The notes beneath the pieces are model-generated. The model was not told the origin of the DNA, did no database searches, and worked only from the letters and a program-made list of their open reading frames with translations. A program made the position numbers and the translations under genes. A DNA stretch of 64,000 bases, taken from positions 22,835 through 86,834 of the forward strand of contig JALRGT010000012.1 in NCBI GenBank assembly GCA_023259675.1, in the 5' to 3' direction. Shown piece after piece: positions 34,897 to 45,202 of the stretch; positions within the stretch are counted from its first letter, which is position 1, and each line of letters opens with the position of its first letter. The stretch is from Flavobacterium sp. (GTDB taxonomy: Bacteria; Bacteroidota; Bacteroidia; Flavobacteriales; Flavobacteriaceae).

Positions 34897-36585
34897 ATGA
34901 ATTCATTACAGTTGTATGATTACTTAGTTTTCTTATTTTATTTTTTCCTTGTTGCAGGATATGGATTTTATATTCATAATCGCAAGAAAAAAGAGAGTAT
35001 TTCTGCTTCTCATGATTATTTTCTTGCAGAGGGCTCTTTAACCTGGTGGGCAATTGGAACTTCCTTAATTGCTTCCAATATTTCTTCTGAACAGTTTATT
35101 GCAATGTCAGGAAACGGTTTTAAGATGGGATTAGCCATTGCAACATACGAATGGATGGCAGCCTTAACATTAATAATTGTTGCGGTCTTTTTTATTCCGG
35201 TATATCTAAAGAATAAGATTTATACCATGCCACAATTTTTAAGTCAACGATATAATGAAAATGTGGCTATGATTATGGCTGTATTTTGGTTGTTACTTTA
35301 TGTTATCGTTAACTTGACATCTATCCTTTATTTAGGAGCATTAGCTATCAATGGAATTTCAGGAATCAATGTAGATTTATGTATGTACGCTTTAGCTATT
35401 TTCGCCATTATCATTGCATTAGGAGGAATGAAAGTTATTGGATATACCGATGTTATTCAGGTGGTATTTTTAATTTTTGGAGGTTTAGTAACAACTTATT
35501 TGGCTTTAGATAAGGTAGCTGACTTAAATGGTCAGCATGGTATTGTAGAAGGATTTAACTATATGATGAACCAGTCAGGAGATCACTTTCATATGATTTT
35601 CAAAAAAGATAATGCTAATTTTCCAAGTTTACCGGGTTTAACTGTTTTATTGGGAGGAATGTGGATTGTAAACCTTAATTATTGGGGATGTAATCAATAC
35701 ATTACACAAAGAGCATTAGGAGCTGATTTAGAAACAGCTCGTGGTGGAATTTTGTTTGCTGCTTTTTTGAAATTACTGATGCCTGTAATTGTTGTTTTAC
35801 CGGGTATTGCTGCTTTTATAATTCACATGAAAGGAGGGTTACAAACAGAAATGCTTGGGGCTGATGGAGTTCTAAATCCGGACAGAGCTTATCCTGTTTT
35901 GTTAAATCTATTACCAACAGGATTAAAAGGGTTATCATTTGCTGCTTTAACTGCGGCTGTTGTTGCGTCATTAGCAGGAAAAGTTAATAGTATCTCAACT
36001 ATTTTTACTCTGGATATTTTTAAGAAAAAAATTCAGCCAGATGCTACAGAAAAGAGAATGGTACAAGTAGGAAAAACCACAGTGTTAGTTTCTATGCTTA
36101 TAGCAGTAATGATTGCACCTTTTTTAGGAATTGACAAAAAAGGAGGTTTTGAATTTATTCAGGAATATACCGGTTTTGTGAGTCCCGGAATTTTTGCAAT
36201 GTTCATTTTAGGCTTTTTCTGGAAAAAAACAAGTTCCAATGCCGCTATGTTTGCAACAATTGGTGGTTTTGTATTGTCTGTAATATTTAAATTCTTGCCA
36301 CAATTTGTTGACTTAGAATTTTTAAATACAATAGGATTTGCAACGTTAGTTGAGCAATCTGATAAAGCGATGCTTTATGAAATTCCTTTTTTGGACAGAA
36401 TGGGATTTGTTTTTGTGATTTGTGTATTGTTAATGATTGTTATAAGTTTAATTGATGCCAGAAGACAGCTTGCTGTAAAAGGATTAGAAGTTGATTCTAA
36501 AATGTTTAAAGTTAATAGTGGCTTTTTATCAGGTAGTCTTATTATAGTAGGTGTATTAGTCGCTTTGTATTCAGTTTTTTGGTAA
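34897..36585 (+). CDS. Sodium/solute symporter (SSS, SGLT-like)
   Basis: DYFLAEGSLTWWAIGTSLIASNISSEQFIAMSG; many TM helices; GGMWIVNLNYWGCNQYITQRALGA. Confidence 0.94.
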   Translation: MNSLQLYDYLVFLFYFFLVAGYGFYIHNRKKKESISASHDYFLAEGSLTWWAIGTSLIASNISSEQFIAMSGNGFKMGLAIATYEWMAALTLIIVAVFFIPVYLKNKIYTMPQFLSQRYNENVAMIMAVFWLLLYVIVNLTSILYLGALAINGISGINVDLCMYALAIFAIIIALGGMKVIGYTDVIQVVFLIFGGLVTTYLALDKVADLNGQHGIVEGFNYMMNQSGDHFHMIFKKDNANFPSLPGLTVLLGGMWIVNLNYWGCNQYITQRALGADLETARGGILFAAFLKLLMPVIVVLPGIAAFIIHMKGGLQTEMLGADGVLNPDRAYPVLLNLLPTGLKGLSFAALTAAVVASLAGKVNSISTIFTLDIFKKKIQPDATEKRMVQVGKTTVLVSMLIAVMIAPFLGIDKKGGFEFIQEYTGFVSPGIFAMFILGFFWKKTSSNAAMFATIGGFVLSVIFKFLPQFVDLEFLNTIGFATLVEQSDKAMLYEIPFLDRMGFVFVICVLLMIVISLIDARRQLAVKGLEVDSKMFKVNSGFLSGSLIIVGVLVALYSVFW

Positions 36586-36612
36586 TGAAATGTTCATCTA
36601 ATTAATTCAAAG

Positions 36613-36643
36613 AAGCCGAAAAGTTAATTTTCGGCTTTTTTTA
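36613..36643 (+). terminator. Terminator after the symporter
   Basis: AAGCCGAAAA - GTTAA - TTTTCGGCTT TTTTT. Confidence 0.9.
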
Positions 36644-36743
36644 TGTTTTTTATTTTATTCAAATCAAGATAGATAACCTGATTTTGTTTCTAGTTTAATA
36701 GTCTTAATAAAAGCTAAAAAATTGATTTGTTTTCTGTTTAAAT

Positions 36744-36809
36744 AACACATTTTACCCCCTATCAGGATACATTTTAACCCATGTAGATTAGTATGAATCC
36801 TTAATTTAG
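36744..36809 (+). promoter_or_regulatory. Putative operator (AACACATTTTA / GATACATTTTA, 22-bp period) plus TAATTTAG -7-like box
   Basis: Half-sites at 36744 and 36766, 12/15 identical to each other over 15 bp; -7-like box at 36802. Confidence 0.6.
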
Positions 36810-37147
36810 CATAAACTGATTTGCGATTATGAAAAATAAAATGATTATTAATTAATGATTATACAAATTAAATGATTTATAATTTATAATCATTTATTTA
36901 TTTATGATTTTTATTGTTTTTCTGTTGTTTTAGAAGCACTGTAATAAGCTGTTGAGAGACTTAAATTATAATAGATTCAGTAAAAAATAAATTAACCAAA
37001 TAAACCAAAATAAATTTGCCTATGATATAAAAAAAAGAAAGACAAATCAATTAACCTTACATGTCTTAATTTGAGGAAATCAGAAAGGATACTAATTTTT
37101 TAAGATGTGTTATATTAAAAAACCAACTAATTAATTATTAAAAGAAT

Positions 37148-40100
37148 ATGAAAAAACTTCAGAATAAAAGAAGTCATAGTTATCAAATTTTAGAATTTGA
37201 TTTAAAGACGAAGCTTAATGCATTGTTTCTTTTTATTAGCATTTTTACCTTACAATCCAAAAATGTTTATTCATCGACATTTGATATAAAATCCCCAGCT
37301 CATAGTAATATATTGCAACAAGCAACTATAAAAGGGACAGTATTGGATTCTAATGGACAGCCCTTACCAGGTGCCAGTATTGTAGAAAAGGGTACTAATA
37401 ATGGCACTCAAACGGACTTTGATGGGAAATTTTCATTAAATTTTTCCAATAGTAAGGCTGTTTTGGTAGTTTCCTTTGTCGGTTTTATTACACAAGATGT
37501 TGTTGTCAACGGACAAACAAATTTAAAAATAACTTTAAGCGAAAATGTAGCCTCATTAAATGAAGTTGTGGTGATAGGTTATGGAACGCAAAAGAAAGCA
37601 CTTGTTACAGGGGCTATCACTCAAGTAAGTGGTAAAGATCTTGAAAAAAGAAGTGCTGTTAATGCGCTTCAGGCTTTACAAGGACAGGCTCCTGGAATCA
37701 ACATTACTTCAACTTCGGGACAACCGGGTGAAGGTTTGAAAGTTATTATAAGGGGTTTGGGTTCTACAAAAAACAACGATCCGGCTTATGTAGTTGATGG
37801 TATTATTACAAATGACATTTCTTATTTAAATAATGCAGATATTGAGACTATATCTGTTTTAAAAGATGCGGCATCAGCTGCAATTTATGGATCTCAGGCT
37901 TCGAATGGGGTTGTTTTAATAACAACCAAAAAAGGGAAAAAGAACACAACTGCCCGTATTACTTTTGACCAGTATTATGGTACTCAATCAGTGGCCAGAA
38001 AAGTAGATTTATTAGATGCTACGGAATATGCTACTATTATAAATGAAATTGCTGTCAATTCAGGAAAAACGCCTTATTTTACTAATGCAGAAATTGCCAC
38101 TTTAGGAAAAGGAACTAATTGGATGGATAAGATGTTTGTTAATAATGCTGCCACTCAAAATTATTCTTTAGGAGCGTCAGGAGGTTCAGAGAGTTCGGTT
38201 TATTCAACATCTTTATCTTATTTAGGACAAGAAGGGGTTGTTGGGGGAAAAGATTTATCTAATTATGAAAGATATAATTTTAGATTTAATTCTGAACATA
38301 AACTGTATAATGATGTAGTAACCATTGGTGAAAATTTAAGTTTTGCCTATATTAATAGAAATGGTATTGGAGTTGGAAATCAATATAATAACTCACTTAG
38401 AAGCGCTTTTTCTGTGAGTCCGTTATTGCCAATGTATGATGCTGATGGTAATTATTTTAATACGAGAGAAAGTTCTGAACCATGGTTGACAGGAACATCT
38501 AATCCTTATGCAGAAATGGTTTATAATAATCAAAATGAAAGCAATAATCAAAAGTTGTTAGGTAATGTGTATTTGCAAATAGAACCAATAAAAAATTTAA
38601 CACTTAAAACAACATTAGGTTTAGATTATTATGCAGGAGAAGGACACTCGTACAGACCTCTTTATGATTTGTCCATTTATTCAAATAATTTGGTTCATAA
38701 TTCAATTTCTCAAAGCATGAATAAAGGTAAAACAATTACTTGGGATAATTTATTAACTTATAAATTTGATGTAGCTGATAATCACCATTTTGAAACGATG
38801 CTGGGTACATCTTCAATACGATTTAATGGGACCTTTATTAGTGCCAGTAATGTTGATACTTTTTTTAATGATTTAGATCATGCTTGGTTAGACAATGCAA
38901 CTAATTCTTCTGACGCTACTTTAATTGGAGGACCTAACGGAGGTAAATCTGAAAACTTTAGAATGTCATATTTTGGAAGATTAAATTATAGTTATAAAGA
39001 GAAATATTTAATTAATACAACATTAAGAGCAGATGGTTCTTCTAATTTTAGTCCACAAAATCAATGGGGCTATTTTCCGTCGGTATCTGTAGGTTGGGTA
39101 GCAACTAATGAAGAATTTTTAAATAATTCGAAAATTCTTAATTATTTTAAAGCAAGAGCAAGCTGGGGACAAGTAGGAAATCAGAATACCGATCCTTTTC
39201 AATATCTGGCATTAGTTAAAACAGCAACAACTAATTATACTTTTGGTAATCAGGAAGGAATGTTAACACCTGGTGGGTATCCTGATAGATTGGCTAATCC
39301 ATTTTTAAAATGGGAGACATCTGAACAAGTAAACTTAGGTTTTGATTCAAGATTATTGAACAACAGTTTGAGTGTTACCTTTGATTGGTACAGAAAAAAC
39401 AATAAGGACTGGCTTATTGTAGCACCTATTTATGCTACTGCCGGAGCTGAACCTCCTTTTATTAATGGTGGTAATGTAATTAATAAAGGTGTTGAATTAT
39501 CCTTACAGTATAATAATGATATTGGAGATTTTAATTATAGTATTTCTGCTAATGGTGCATACAATCAAAATACTGTTGGTGAAATTCCTACTGTAGATGG
39601 ACTTATTCATGGACTATCAAATCAGGTTTTTGTAAACGGACCTGAATTTTACAGAGCTCAAGATGGTTTTCCTTTAGGTTATTTTTGGGGTTATAAAACA
39701 ATGGGAGTATTTCAAAATCAACAACAAATAGATGATTATGGAATTCAGCCAACAGCAGTACCCGGAGATGTCATCTATAAAGATTTAAATGGCGATGGTA
39801 AGATTGGTGGTAATGAAGATAAAACGATGATTGGTAATCCTAATCCAGATTACACTTTTGGTTTCTCAATTTCCGGAAGTTACAAGGCATTGGACTTTTC
39901 AATTTCTGCCAATGGTGTAGCCGGAAACCAAATAGTACAATCTTACAGAAATCCAGGTGGTTTAGGAAACTTTACCTCTGCTATCTTAGAACGTTGGCAC
40001 GGTGAGGGGACTTCAAACAGAATTCCTCGATTAACAGATGATGGTAAGAACTATGGGACTTTTTCAGATCTTTATATCCACGATGGTGATTACTTAAGAA

Positions 40101-40330
40101 TAAATACAGTTACGATAGGATTTGATTTTGCAAAACTTAAGATGAGTAAACCGTTTTTTGCCACACAATTTAGAATGTATGTTTCGGCATTAAACTTACA
40201 TACATTCACAAAATATGATGGTATGGATCCTGAAATAGGGTTTGGAACTGATAACTTCTCTTCAGGTGTTGATTTAGGATATTATCCAAGACCAAGAACG
40301 TTTATGATGGGATTGAATGTTAAACTTTAA
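37148..40330 (+). CDS. SusC/RagA-family TonB-linked outer-membrane transporter
   Basis: CarboxypepD_reg domain (IKGTVLDSNGQPLPGASIVEKGTNNGTQTDFDGKFSL), VVVIGYGTQKKALVTGAI, plug and barrel motifs. Confidence 0.97.
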   Translation: MKKLQNKRSHSYQILEFDLKTKLNALFLFISIFTLQSKNVYSSTFDIKSPAHSNILQQATIKGTVLDSNGQPLPGASIVEKGTNNGTQTDFDGKFSLNFSNSKAVLVVSFVGFITQDVVVNGQTNLKITLSENVASLNEVVVIGYGTQKKALVTGAITQVSGKDLEKRSAVNALQALQGQAPGINITSTSGQPGEGLKVIIRGLGSTKNNDPAYVVDGIITNDISYLNNADIETISVLKDAASAAIYGSQASNGVVLITTKKGKKNTTARITFDQYYGTQSVARKVDLLDATEYATIINEIAVNSGKTPYFTNAEIATLGKGTNWMDKMFVNNAATQNYSLGASGGSESSVYSTSLSYLGQEGVVGGKDLSNYERYNFRFNSEHKLYNDVVTIGENLSFAYINRNGIGVGNQYNNSLRSAFSVSPLLPMYDADGNYFNTRESSEPWLTGTSNPYAEMVYNNQNESNNQKLLGNVYLQIEPIKNLTLKTTLGLDYYAGEGHSYRPLYDLSIYSNNLVHNSISQSMNKGKTITWDNLLTYKFDVADNHHFETMLGTSSIRFNGTFISASNVDTFFNDLDHAWLDNATNSSDATLIGGPNGGKSENFRMSYFGRLNYSYKEKYLINTTLRADGSSNFSPQNQWGYFPSVSVGWVATNEEFLNNSKILNYFKARASWGQVGNQNTDPFQYLALVKTATTNYTFGNQEGMLTPGGYPDRLANPFLKWETSEQVNLGFDSRLLNNSLSVTFDWYRKNNKDWLIVAPIYATAGAEPPFINGGNVINKGVELSLQYNNDIGDFNYSISANGAYNQNTVGEIPTVDGLIHGLSNQVFVNGPEFYRAQDGFPLGYFWGYKTMGVFQNQQQIDDYGIQPTAVPGDVIYKDLNGDGKIGGNEDKTMIGNPNPDYTFGFSISGSYKALDFSISANGVAGNQIVQSYRNPGGLGNFTSAILERWHGEGTSNRIPRLTDDGKNYGTFSDLYIHDGDYLRINTVTIGFDFAKLKMSKPFFATQFRMYVSALNLHTFTKYDGMDPEIGFGTDNFSSGVDLGYYPRPRTFMMGLNVKL

Positions 40331-40340
40331 TAAAAAGACA

Positions 40341-41915
40341 ATGAGAAAAATATATTCGTACATACTATTTTTAAGTATTACATTTTTAAGTTCATGTAGC
40401 TTAGAAACCGAGTCTTACACACAATTAAACATGGATAATTTTTATACTAAAGACCTTGCCTTTACTGCATTAACTGGTTGTTATGACGGTTTGCAGGTTT
40501 TAGGAGGTTTTGGATTTCCTTTAGTGAGTGAAATTATGTCTGATGACTGTTTTGGAGGTGCAGGAGCAGCTGATGGTTATGGTATTCAGGCTATTGATGA
40601 ATTTAATAAAGATCGATCGCCTTCTGATACTGATTTGTTTAATGATAATTGGAAAACCTATTATAAAGCCATTTATCGCTGTAATGTTTTTTTGTTAAAA
40701 ATGCAGGATGCTGATTGGGGAGAAGATGAGGCTTTACGAAAAACGTATGTATCTGAAGCTAAGTTTATTAGAGCTTATTTGTATTTTGATATGGTTCGTA
40801 TGTGGGGGAATATCCCTTTAGTACTAGAACCTTCTCCTGATAATATTCCTCAGGCTAATCCAGATGATGTTTATACTGCAATAGCGAATGATTTATTATA
40901 TGCAACTGAAAACTTGCCATCAACTGCTTACAATTCTGTTGATAATGGACGAGTTACTGTATGGGCTGCTAAATCATTATTAGCGAGAGTTTATTTGTAT
41001 TATACCGGATATTACGGAAAAACAGATTTAGTAGGTTTAGTTACTAAAGCTCAGGCATTACAGCATTTAGAAGACGTTATTACTTCGAGTGGACATGGTT
41101 TAGTTAATGATTTTTCTACCCTATGGCCAGCAGCTTCTGTTGGAAGTTATGCGGGGGAAGATAACAAAGAAGTTGTATTCTCTATTAAATATACTTACAC
41201 AAGTGATTATAATGGTAATTCTGATGGTAATCCTTGGATGGTAATGTTCGGAATGAGAGAGTTTTCTTATGTTCCTTATGGTTTTGGTTGGGGAGTAACG
41301 GTAAATTCTAAATTATGGAATGCGTATTCTGCTAATGATACCAGAAGGGTAGCTACAATGATTGGTGTAGAAGAAGAAGGAATTCCTTTTGATAAATTAA
41401 ATAGCCAACGAGAATATACAGGATATTATAATAAAAAATATTCGCCAATGTCTGAGTTAGATGGTAATGGTAATGTGGTTTCTGTAGTCGACGGATTTGG
41501 TGGAACTAATTTTCAGATAGGTCAATTTCAAGATTATACTGTTATGAGATATGCAGATGTGCTATTAATGGCGGCTGAATTAGGAAGTGCTAACGCACAA
41601 ACTTATTTTGATCAGGTAAGACAACGTGCTTATAAGGCAAATTTTGTGTCTATGCCTGTTAATCAAGCAAATATCATGAAGGAAAGACATTTAGAATTTG
41701 CATTAGAGGGTATCCGATATTGGGATTTATTGCGTCAGGGGGTTAGTGTTGCAGCTGCTGAAATAGCTGAGACTAGAACTATATTAAGTGGAGGTGTTTC
41801 TGAGACTAAAACAATTACTGCTGCTAAAATTGAAGCAGCTAAAGGATTGTCGCAAATACCTAACTCACAGATTACATTAACTGGCGGGGTATTAAAACAA
41901 AATGCAGGTTGGTGA
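40341..41915 (+). CDS. SusD/RagB-family nutrient-binding lipoprotein
   Basis: LSSCS lipobox; YVSEAKFIRAYLYFDMVRMWGNIPLV; MRYADVLLMAAEL; MKERHLEFALEGIRYWDLLR. ORF track opens at 40317; Met at 40341 preferred. Confidence 0.96.
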   Translation: MRKIYSYILFLSITFLSSCSLETESYTQLNMDNFYTKDLAFTALTGCYDGLQVLGGFGFPLVSEIMSDDCFGGAGAADGYGIQAIDEFNKDRSPSDTDLFNDNWKTYYKAIYRCNVFLLKMQDADWGEDEALRKTYVSEAKFIRAYLYFDMVRMWGNIPLVLEPSPDNIPQANPDDVYTAIANDLLYATENLPSTAYNSVDNGRVTVWAAKSLLARVYLYYTGYYGKTDLVGLVTKAQALQHLEDVITSSGHGLVNDFSTLWPAASVGSYAGEDNKEVVFSIKYTYTSDYNGNSDGNPWMVMFGMREFSYVPYGFGWGVTVNSKLWNAYSANDTRRVATMIGVEEEGIPFDKLNSQREYTGYYNKKYSPMSELDGNGNVVSVVDGFGGTNFQIGQFQDYTVMRYADVLLMAAELGSANAQTYFDQVRQRAYKANFVSMPVNQANIMKERHLEFALEGIRYWDLLRQGVSVAAAEIAETRTILSGGVSETKTITAAKIEAAKGLSQIPNSQITLTGGVLKQNAGW

Positions 41916-41939
41916 TTTTTAAACTAAATTAAAAATATT

Positions 41940-42746
41940 ATGAAAAATATTCAAATAGTAATTGTTTCATTTTTAATACTGGTAGTAAGTTTACTATCAG
42001 TATCGTGTGAGCCAGATAGTCATTCATTAGAGAAACCATTAGATGAATCTATCTTAGATTTTGAAGTTTCTCAAAATCCAACTTATGACAATCAAATTTA
42101 TTTAAAGAGTAAGACAGCAAAAGCTACTGCTTACTGGGATTATGGAATAGGGATATCAAATAAATTAATGGACACTATTATAATTCCTTTTGCAGGAACT
42201 TATAAAATAGAGTATTCTGCTTTTTCACAAGGAGGTTATACAACAAAATCAGCGGATGTTACAGTAAGTGAAAATGATCCTGTATACTTTGCAGACCCCA
42301 AATGGGAATTGTTAACAAACCAAGCACTAGGCAAAACATGGCGGGTTGTAGCTGTTTATGTTGGGCCTCAAAGTGATTATAGAGCTAATTGGTGGCAACC
42401 AGACATTAGTGGAAACGCCTATTATCATGACACAGTTACTTTTGATCTAAATCAAGGATTTAATTATGCAATAGATGATCAAAGTGGAAATATTAAAACT
42501 GGTAAGTTTGTGCTTAAGCTAAATACTGATTATAATCCAAATGATAATATTGGCGCTTTTGATTACTTAACAATAATTGGAGAAGGTTTACCTGTAAAAG
42601 ATTTTGGAGGGGACGGTATAGGAACTACCTATAGAATTGCCAAGTTGACTGAGGATCAGATGATACTTAGTCAAGGAGCAGAATTTATTCCAGATAGAAA
42701 TGATCAAGATTGGTCTTGGTTTACCGTTTATGAGAGAGTTAATTAA
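41940..42746 (+). CDS. SusE/F-like surface glycan-binding lipoprotein (PKD-like N-terminus)
   Basis: VSCEPD lipobox, directly downstream of SusD, Ig/PKD-like strand (AGTYKIEYSAFSQGGYTTKSADVTV). Confidence 0.75.
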   Translation: MKNIQIVIVSFLILVVSLLSVSCEPDSHSLEKPLDESILDFEVSQNPTYDNQIYLKSKTAKATAYWDYGIGISNKLMDTIIIPFAGTYKIEYSAFSQGGYTTKSADVTVSENDPVYFADPKWELLTNQALGKTWRVVAVYVGPQSDYRANWWQPDISGNAYYHDTVTFDLNQGFNYAIDDQSGNIKTGKFVLKLNTDYNPNDNIGAFDYLTIIGEGLPVKDFGGDGIGTTYRIAKLTEDQMILSQGAEFIPDRNDQDWSWFTVYERVN

Positions 42747-42824
42747 AAATTAAGCCAAGAAAATACATGTTTAGCTAATGAGTCGTCTTAAAATAGCTTG
42801 ACAAGTTTTACAATAAATTTAGTT

Positions 42825-42860
42825 AAAACCAGTGGACAATTGTTCACTGGTTTTTTATTT
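42825..42860 (+). terminator. Terminator after the SusCD operon
   Basis: AAAACCAGTGGACAATTGTTCACTGGTTTTTT; nearly perfect palindrome plus T run. Confidence 0.88.
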
Positions 42861-43270
42861 GACCACAGCAATAGCCTGATACCTGAAATCAGTAATGTTG
42901 GGAAATCAGTCTTTAAGAGATGTCATAACCTCACGAATAATTTTCACAATAGCAATACTTCTAATATTAGATAGAATAAAAGTGATAAATTAAATTCTTT
43001 TTTTCCAGAATCATTAGTAAGAAACAAATAGTATAAGTACCGTTATAGTTAAACAAAGATAAAGAGAATAAAAAAAATAGAATAGTCGACGGGATTGTAA
43101 AGTTAGTGTCGAACTCTTGTTTTTTTTTATTTAAGTTGCGGGTAATTAGATATTTATATGTGTTTAACTCAGATTGATATGTAGTTTTTTTTAATTGATC
43201 TATGATTTTTTTAAGAAAAAAGAAAATAATCATTTGTAAGTAATTGATTTTTAATGTTTTTATAAATAAA

Positions 43271-43299
43271 AAAAGGAAGGTGTTCGATACCTTCCTTTT
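43271..43299 (-). terminator. Terminator of ssrA
   Basis: AAAAGGAAGGT / ACCTTCCTTTT hairpin; minus-strand read-out ends in T run. Confidence 0.88.
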
Positions 43300-43300
43300 G

Positions 43301-43694
43301 TGGAGTCGCCGGGAATCGAACCCGGGTCCAAACAAGCAACTAATGCACTTTCTACACGCTTATTTCCTGATTGAATTTTCGACGCGGTGCCAGGCCAGAA
43401 ACAGCCACACTTTGCTTATCTACTTTAGTTTCGAAATCCACCCGTAGCTTGTGAAAATCTAGGTTTTAATTTACGATTCCCCTGTTCCGAACGCTAAAAA
43501 CCAGAGCTTTCGAGGAGAATCCTGCTTTCCTACCTAGTAGGACGAGGCTAATCTTACTATAATTCAGATTATGCAGCAAGAGCGTAGTTTCCTTCGCCGT
43601 GTAAAAGTTTTGAAACCTTTTATTAACGAGAATTGTCCCAGTTCTCGACGTGCTTATGAATCAATTCGACTTGCTGTCAAAACCAGTCGACCCC
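43301..43694 (-). ncRNA. ssrA: Transfer-messenger RNA (tmRNA), one-piece
   Basis: 5' GGGGTCGACTGGTTTTGACAGC and 3' GGGTTCGATTCCCGGCGACTCCA form the 7-bp acceptor; tag ORF GGC GAA GGA AAC TAC GCT CTT GCT GCA TAA = GEGNYALAA*. Confidence 0.97.
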
Positions 43695-43724
43695 ATTTAT
43701 TATTTCATAAATAATTTGAGTGTG

Positions 43725-43732
43725 CAAATGTA
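43725..43732 (-). promoter_or_regulatory. TACATTTG (-7 TAnnTTTG box) of ssrA
   Basis: Minus-strand TACATTTG about 30 nt upstream of the mature 5' end; consistent with the Bacteroidota sigma consensus. Confidence 0.6.
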
Positions 43733-43783
43733 CAACATAAAACTTAAAATACGATTGCTAATCTTAATGCTCTATTGCAAAAA

Positions 43784-44980
43784 TCATTCCTCTTTATCAT
43801 CTTTGTTGATTCGGAATGGATAATCGCCAAAAAGGGCAGCTAGTTTTTTGACATTATAGGTACTGCGGTTGAACTTATTGGATAAAGCAATAATTGTAAC
43901 TTTTTCTTCAGGTAAAGTTATATATGCCGATGTATTCCCGTGCCACCAGCCGTTGTGATAATAAAAATTCTTTCCATTGTCCCAATTAATCATTCGAATA
44001 CCTAATCCGTAATTTCGGGTTCCTTTGCGTTCGTTACTGTAACCGATGTATGCCAGTTTTAATAATTTAGGATCTAAAAAAAGTGCTGAATTTCTTCCAT
44101 TATCAAATTTCAATAAGTCCCTTGGTGTGGAATAAATGTTTTTGTCACCATATATGCCATCCAAGTAATCAAGATAAAATTCGGAAAAATTGCCTCTATA
44201 GGAAGGAGTTGCTGTTTTCTTGTCTTTTTCGTAATCAAAAACATAGGAATGAGTCATTTCCAACGGTTTAAAAATCATTTTTTCAACAGCATTTTTATAG
44301 GATGATCCAGTAATTTTTTCTATGATTAATGCCAACATGGCATAATTAGTATTGCAATAACTGAAACGGGAATCGGTTCTAAACTCCAAATCGATATTTT
44401 TTGTCGCCATTAGGGTCAAAATATCTTGATTGGTCAGTATTTTATGCCTGTCCCAAATTCCTTTTTTTTCCGTAAAATAAGCATAGTTACGCATGCCACT
44501 CCGATGACTTAATAATGTTTTTACGGTAACATCAGGATATGGAAATTCTTTTAAAATAGTGTTTACTTTTTGGTCTAAGGTTATTTTTTTTTCGCCAATT
44601 AACTTTAAAATAACGGTTGCCGTTATTACTTTACTGACCGAAGCAATATGAATGGGAGTCGTGCTCGTTATTAATAATTTTGATTTATAATTGGCATAAC
44701 CTTCATACTTTTCAAAAATAATCTGACTATTTTTAGCAACTAGAAAACTTCCGTTAGCCCTTTTTTTTGGCCAGTTTTTATTATAAAAAGCGGTAATCTG
44801 TTTCTCTTTTGAATGAATATACTCTTTGGAGAGTTTGGGACCTTGTGGGATTTTTATAACTCCTGTATCTTTTGAATTGTGTTTGTTATTGGTGGCTTTT
44901 TTATTCTGTTGGTTACAAGAAACTAAAACTAATAGTAGCAGAAGTAATTGTAGTATATTTGCTTTTTTTGTAAATATCAT
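43784..44980 (-). CDS. Serine hydrolase, beta-lactamase (class C)-like lipoprotein
   Basis: LVSCNQQ lipobox; HIASVSKVITA (SxxK), YCNTNYAMLA (YxN), HNGWWHGNTS. Confidence 0.92.
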   Translation of the reverse strand: MIFTKKANILQLLLLLLVLVSCNQQNKKATNNKHNSKDTGVIKIPQGPKLSKEYIHSKEKQITAFYNKNWPKKRANGSFLVAKNSQIIFEKYEGYANYKSKLLITSTTPIHIASVSKVITATVILKLIGEKKITLDQKVNTILKEFPYPDVTVKTLLSHRSGMRNYAYFTEKKGIWDRHKILTNQDILTLMATKNIDLEFRTDSRFSYCNTNYAMLALIIEKITGSSYKNAVEKMIFKPLEMTHSYVFDYEKDKKTATPSYRGNFSEFYLDYLDGIYGDKNIYSTPRDLLKFDNGRNSALFLDPKLLKLAYIGYSNERKGTRNYGLGIRMINWDNGKNFYYHNGWWHGNTSAYITLPEEKVTIIALSNKFNRSTYNVKKLAALFGDYPFRINKDDKEE

Positions 44981-45202
44981 GGGTAAATTGCTAGAATCGC
45001 AAATATATAGAATCGATAGCTTTTGGTAAGTATAATATCAAAACTTAACGTTATTTTATAAAAGTTTTTGAGACTGTTTTCTATCGATTTGAAGTCCAGC
45101 GTGTAATAGGCTCTAGTTTCTTTTTATTAGATAGAAAGGGCTATAAATAGCTTATTTTTACAACAAATTACACTTTGAAAGTTATAATATAAACACAAGA
45201 AT

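Noticed and set aside
42967-43447. ORFs 42967..43335 (-) and 43244..43447 (+)
   Set aside because: They overlap the ssrA 3' end and terminator; RRESNPGP-type peptides are the usual spurious translation of tmRNA/tRNA T-arms.
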